A stretch of 14,863 nucleotides of DNA from Acidimicrobiaceae bacterium UBA2093 (GTDB lineage: Bacteria > Actinomycetota > Acidimicrobiia > Acidimicrobiales > Ilumatobacteraceae), in contig DCZD01000039.1 of NCBI GenBank assembly GCA_002331255.1, positions 1 through 14,863 of the forward strand, written 5' to 3'. This document shows positions 13,850 to 14,863 of this stretch, one piece after another (position 1 is the first letter of the stretch; the number at the start of each line of letters is the position of its first letter). The notes beneath the pieces were generated by a model. The model was not told the DNA's origin and did no database searches. It worked only from the letters and a program-made list of their open reading frames with translations. A program made the translations under genes and the position numbers.

Positions 13850-14527
13850 ATGCATGGATCGTCCGCGCCCTCAACTGGTATCTCTTCCATGGTGAAGGTT
13901 TTCGCTGCGACCAAACCGGGTATGCCATGTGATGATTTGGTCGCCGCGTTGCATTCTCATCCGGAAATCGACCTCGTCGGGGTGGGTGTGAATGGCCGAG
14001 AGACAGTAGACGCCATTCGCTCTTCAAGTCTCGACGCCCTTCTGTTCGGCGAAGAGTTTGCCGATTTGGCACGCACTATTCGTCTTTCGGCAGATATTCC
14101 CCTGAATAGTTCTCCCACCATGGTGCTTGCCGCCGACGATATTTCGAAGCCAATAATCGTGCGGTCAATCGCGTGCGGCTTCGATGGCGTCGTCTCAATG
14201 TCTGACCATGTCTCGTCTACTGCCGAGCGATTGGTGAACATCGTCAACGGCGGACACCGACTCGTCGATGAACCCTTCCTTGGCCAACTCAACTACACCC
14301 CAGGCTTACTCGTTCGATCTTTGGTCACTTCCGGCACGATTGAAGCCGGAGTCATGGACCTCGTCGGGGCGGGACTCGATGACGTTGCGATTGCTGAGAC
14401 ATTGGGAATGAGCATCCAACAGGTGCGCAACAGCATCGAAAACCTGCTTCGTGCGAACGGATTAGCGTCACGTACCCATCTTGCAGTGGCTCGAGCGTCG
14501 CACATCGTCATTCCGGACTTCGCTTGA
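13850..14527 (+). CDS. LuxR/NarL-type regulator with pseudo-receiver (array member 4)
   Basis: This 225-aa protein has the most recognisable receiver fold of the array: VKVFAATK, DLVGVGVNGRETVDAI, a LDALLFGEEF strand, PTMVLAADD and a CGFDGVVSMSD segment corresponding to beta-5. All catalytic positions are lost: no acidic pair after the first strand, Gly67 in place of the phospho-Asp, and Met/Ser in place of the conserved Lys. It is therefore a pseudo-receiver. The HTH (about 160-215) has GLDDVAIAETLGMS and QQVRNSIENLL, more divergent than in members 1-3. The first 13 residues look unstructured; ATG 13889, directly before VKVF, is an equally good start, and neither has a Shine-Dalgarno. The next ORF begins 22 nt downstream. 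Confidence 0.82.
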   Translation: MHGSSAPSTGISSMVKVFAATKPGMPCDDLVAALHSHPEIDLVGVGVNGRETVDAIRSSSLDALLFGEEFADLARTIRLSADIPLNSSPTMVLAADDISKPIIVRSIACGFDGVVSMSDHVSSTAERLVNIVNGGHRLVDEPFLGQLNYTPGLLVRSLVTSGTIEAGVMDLVGAGLDDVAIAETLGMSIQQVRNSIENLLRANGLASRTHLAVARASHIVIPDFA

Positions 14528-14549
14528 AGACCGCGCCACGACGTGCGCG

Positions 14550-14825
14550 ATGAGCGAGTACGAATCCCGACTGCTTCCCGAGGCTCTATCCCCCACTGAA
14601 CTGGTTGATGACCTTGAGTTCACTGAGGTGACTGATGACGGCGAGGTGTACACGCTGTACCGCATCGTCCGCATCACAGAAGAATTCATCGATTCTCGGG
14701 ACAACTGGTCACATCTCGCAAATGTGGTCAGAGTTCGAGACCCCGCCATCGGTGTGGCCCACTTGCTCATTCGGGACCGCGTGATTCACGAAGCAAAGGT
14801 CACTGTGTACCGAGAAGACGCCTAG
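14550..14825 (+). CDS. Small acidic hypothetical protein (91 aa)
   Basis: I do not recognise this protein. From ATG 14550 it encodes 91 residues with an acidic first half (SPTELVDDLEFTEVTDDGE) and a second half rich in alternating hydrophobic and polar residues (TLYRIVRIT, HLLIRDRVIHEAKVTVY) that suggests beta strands. There is no signal peptide, membrane segment or cysteine. The frame is open upstream to 14481, but that extension overlaps array member 4, so the internal ATG is preferred; no Shine-Dalgarno is visible. It follows array member 4 by 22 nt on the same strand and may share its transcript. It ends 15 nt before a tRNA on the other strand. Confidence 0.65.
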   Translation: MSEYESRLLPEALSPTELVDDLEFTEVTDDGEVYTLYRIVRITEEFIDSRDNWSHLANVVRVRDPAIGVAHLLIRDRVIHEAKVTVYREDA

Positions 14826-14840
14826 CGGTTGCCGGAAAAC

Positions 14841-14863
14841 TGGAGCGGACGACGGGATTCGAA
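14841..14863 (-). tRNA. 3' end of a tRNA, probably tRNA-Gly (truncated by window end)
   Basis: Read on the minus strand, the last 23 bases are TTCGAATCCC followed by GTCGTCCGCTCCA. This gives the T-loop TTCGAAT, a CCCGT T-stem arm, a CGTCCGC acceptor 3' strand, discriminator T73 and an encoded CCA. The acceptor 5' strand is predicted to be GCGGACG. T73 is used by Gly and Cys tRNAs, and a GCGG start favours Gly. The anticodon lies outside the window. Confidence 0.78.

Noticed and set aside
14481..14549. Upstream extension of the 91-aa ORF
   Set aside because: It overlaps the end of array member 4 and lacks a ribosome-binding site.
11516..14863. Idea that the regulator array is an island integrated at the tRNA end
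   Set aside because: No integrase, excision partner, or direct repeat of the tRNA 3' end was seen; only proximity supports it.

Overview
The window looks like chromosomal DNA of an actinobacterium, most plausibly an Acidimicrobiia-type lineage (inferred, not proven). Pointers are an actinobacterial-type glucosyl-3-phosphoglycerate synthase beside a dihydropteroate-synthase-like gene (mycobacteria keep folP2 and gpgS adjacent), two luciferase-like oxidoreductases of the kind that often use F420, frequent GTG/TTG starts, and several genes with no Shine-Dalgarno sequence but a TAnnnT box 5-8 nt before the start codon (leaderless transcription). Gene density is very high. No mobile element, CRISPR array or long gene-free stretch was seen; the largest gap is about 120 nt.

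Layout. 1-2299 (+): the 3' part of a molybdenum hydroxylase large subunit, then an LLM-class oxidoreductase. 2324-3103 (-): an SDR dehydrogenase, separated from the LLM gene by a hairpin that fills the 24-nt gap. 3148-5694 (+): a PLP aminotransferase, an omega-amidase-like nitrilase overlapping it by ATGA, and an AlkB-type dioxygenase; the first two resemble the YbdL/YafV pair and fit a transamination plus omega-amidase route. 5707-8850 (-): a compact three-gene operon, transcribed from a DHPS-like gene through a TRDRSWG-motif lipocalin-like protein to a DUF1214-like protein, the last two coupled by a GTGA overlap. 8869-9750 (+): gpgS, divergent from the DHPS-like gene across only 18 bp. 9736-10485 (-): a second LLM oxidoreductase whose 3' end overlaps gpgS by 15 bp. 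10532-11515 (+): an NAD-dependent epimerase/dehydratase.

The most unusual part is 11635-14527 (+): four consecutive, mutually divergent regulators of about 225-240 aa, each with a degenerate receiver-like N-terminus and a C-terminal LuxR/NarL-type helix-turn-helix, and no histidine kinase in view. Three of the four lack the phospho-acceptor Asp. The second has an 11-C homopolymer between its Shine-Dalgarno sequence and its ATG, and the third starts in a very AT-rich patch (34% GC over 100 bases). A 91-aa unknown ORF follows. The window closes inside the 3' end of a minus-strand tRNA, probably tRNA-Gly. A tandem phosphorylation-independent regulator set with a possible phase-variable translation switch is the best candidate here for an undescribed system.
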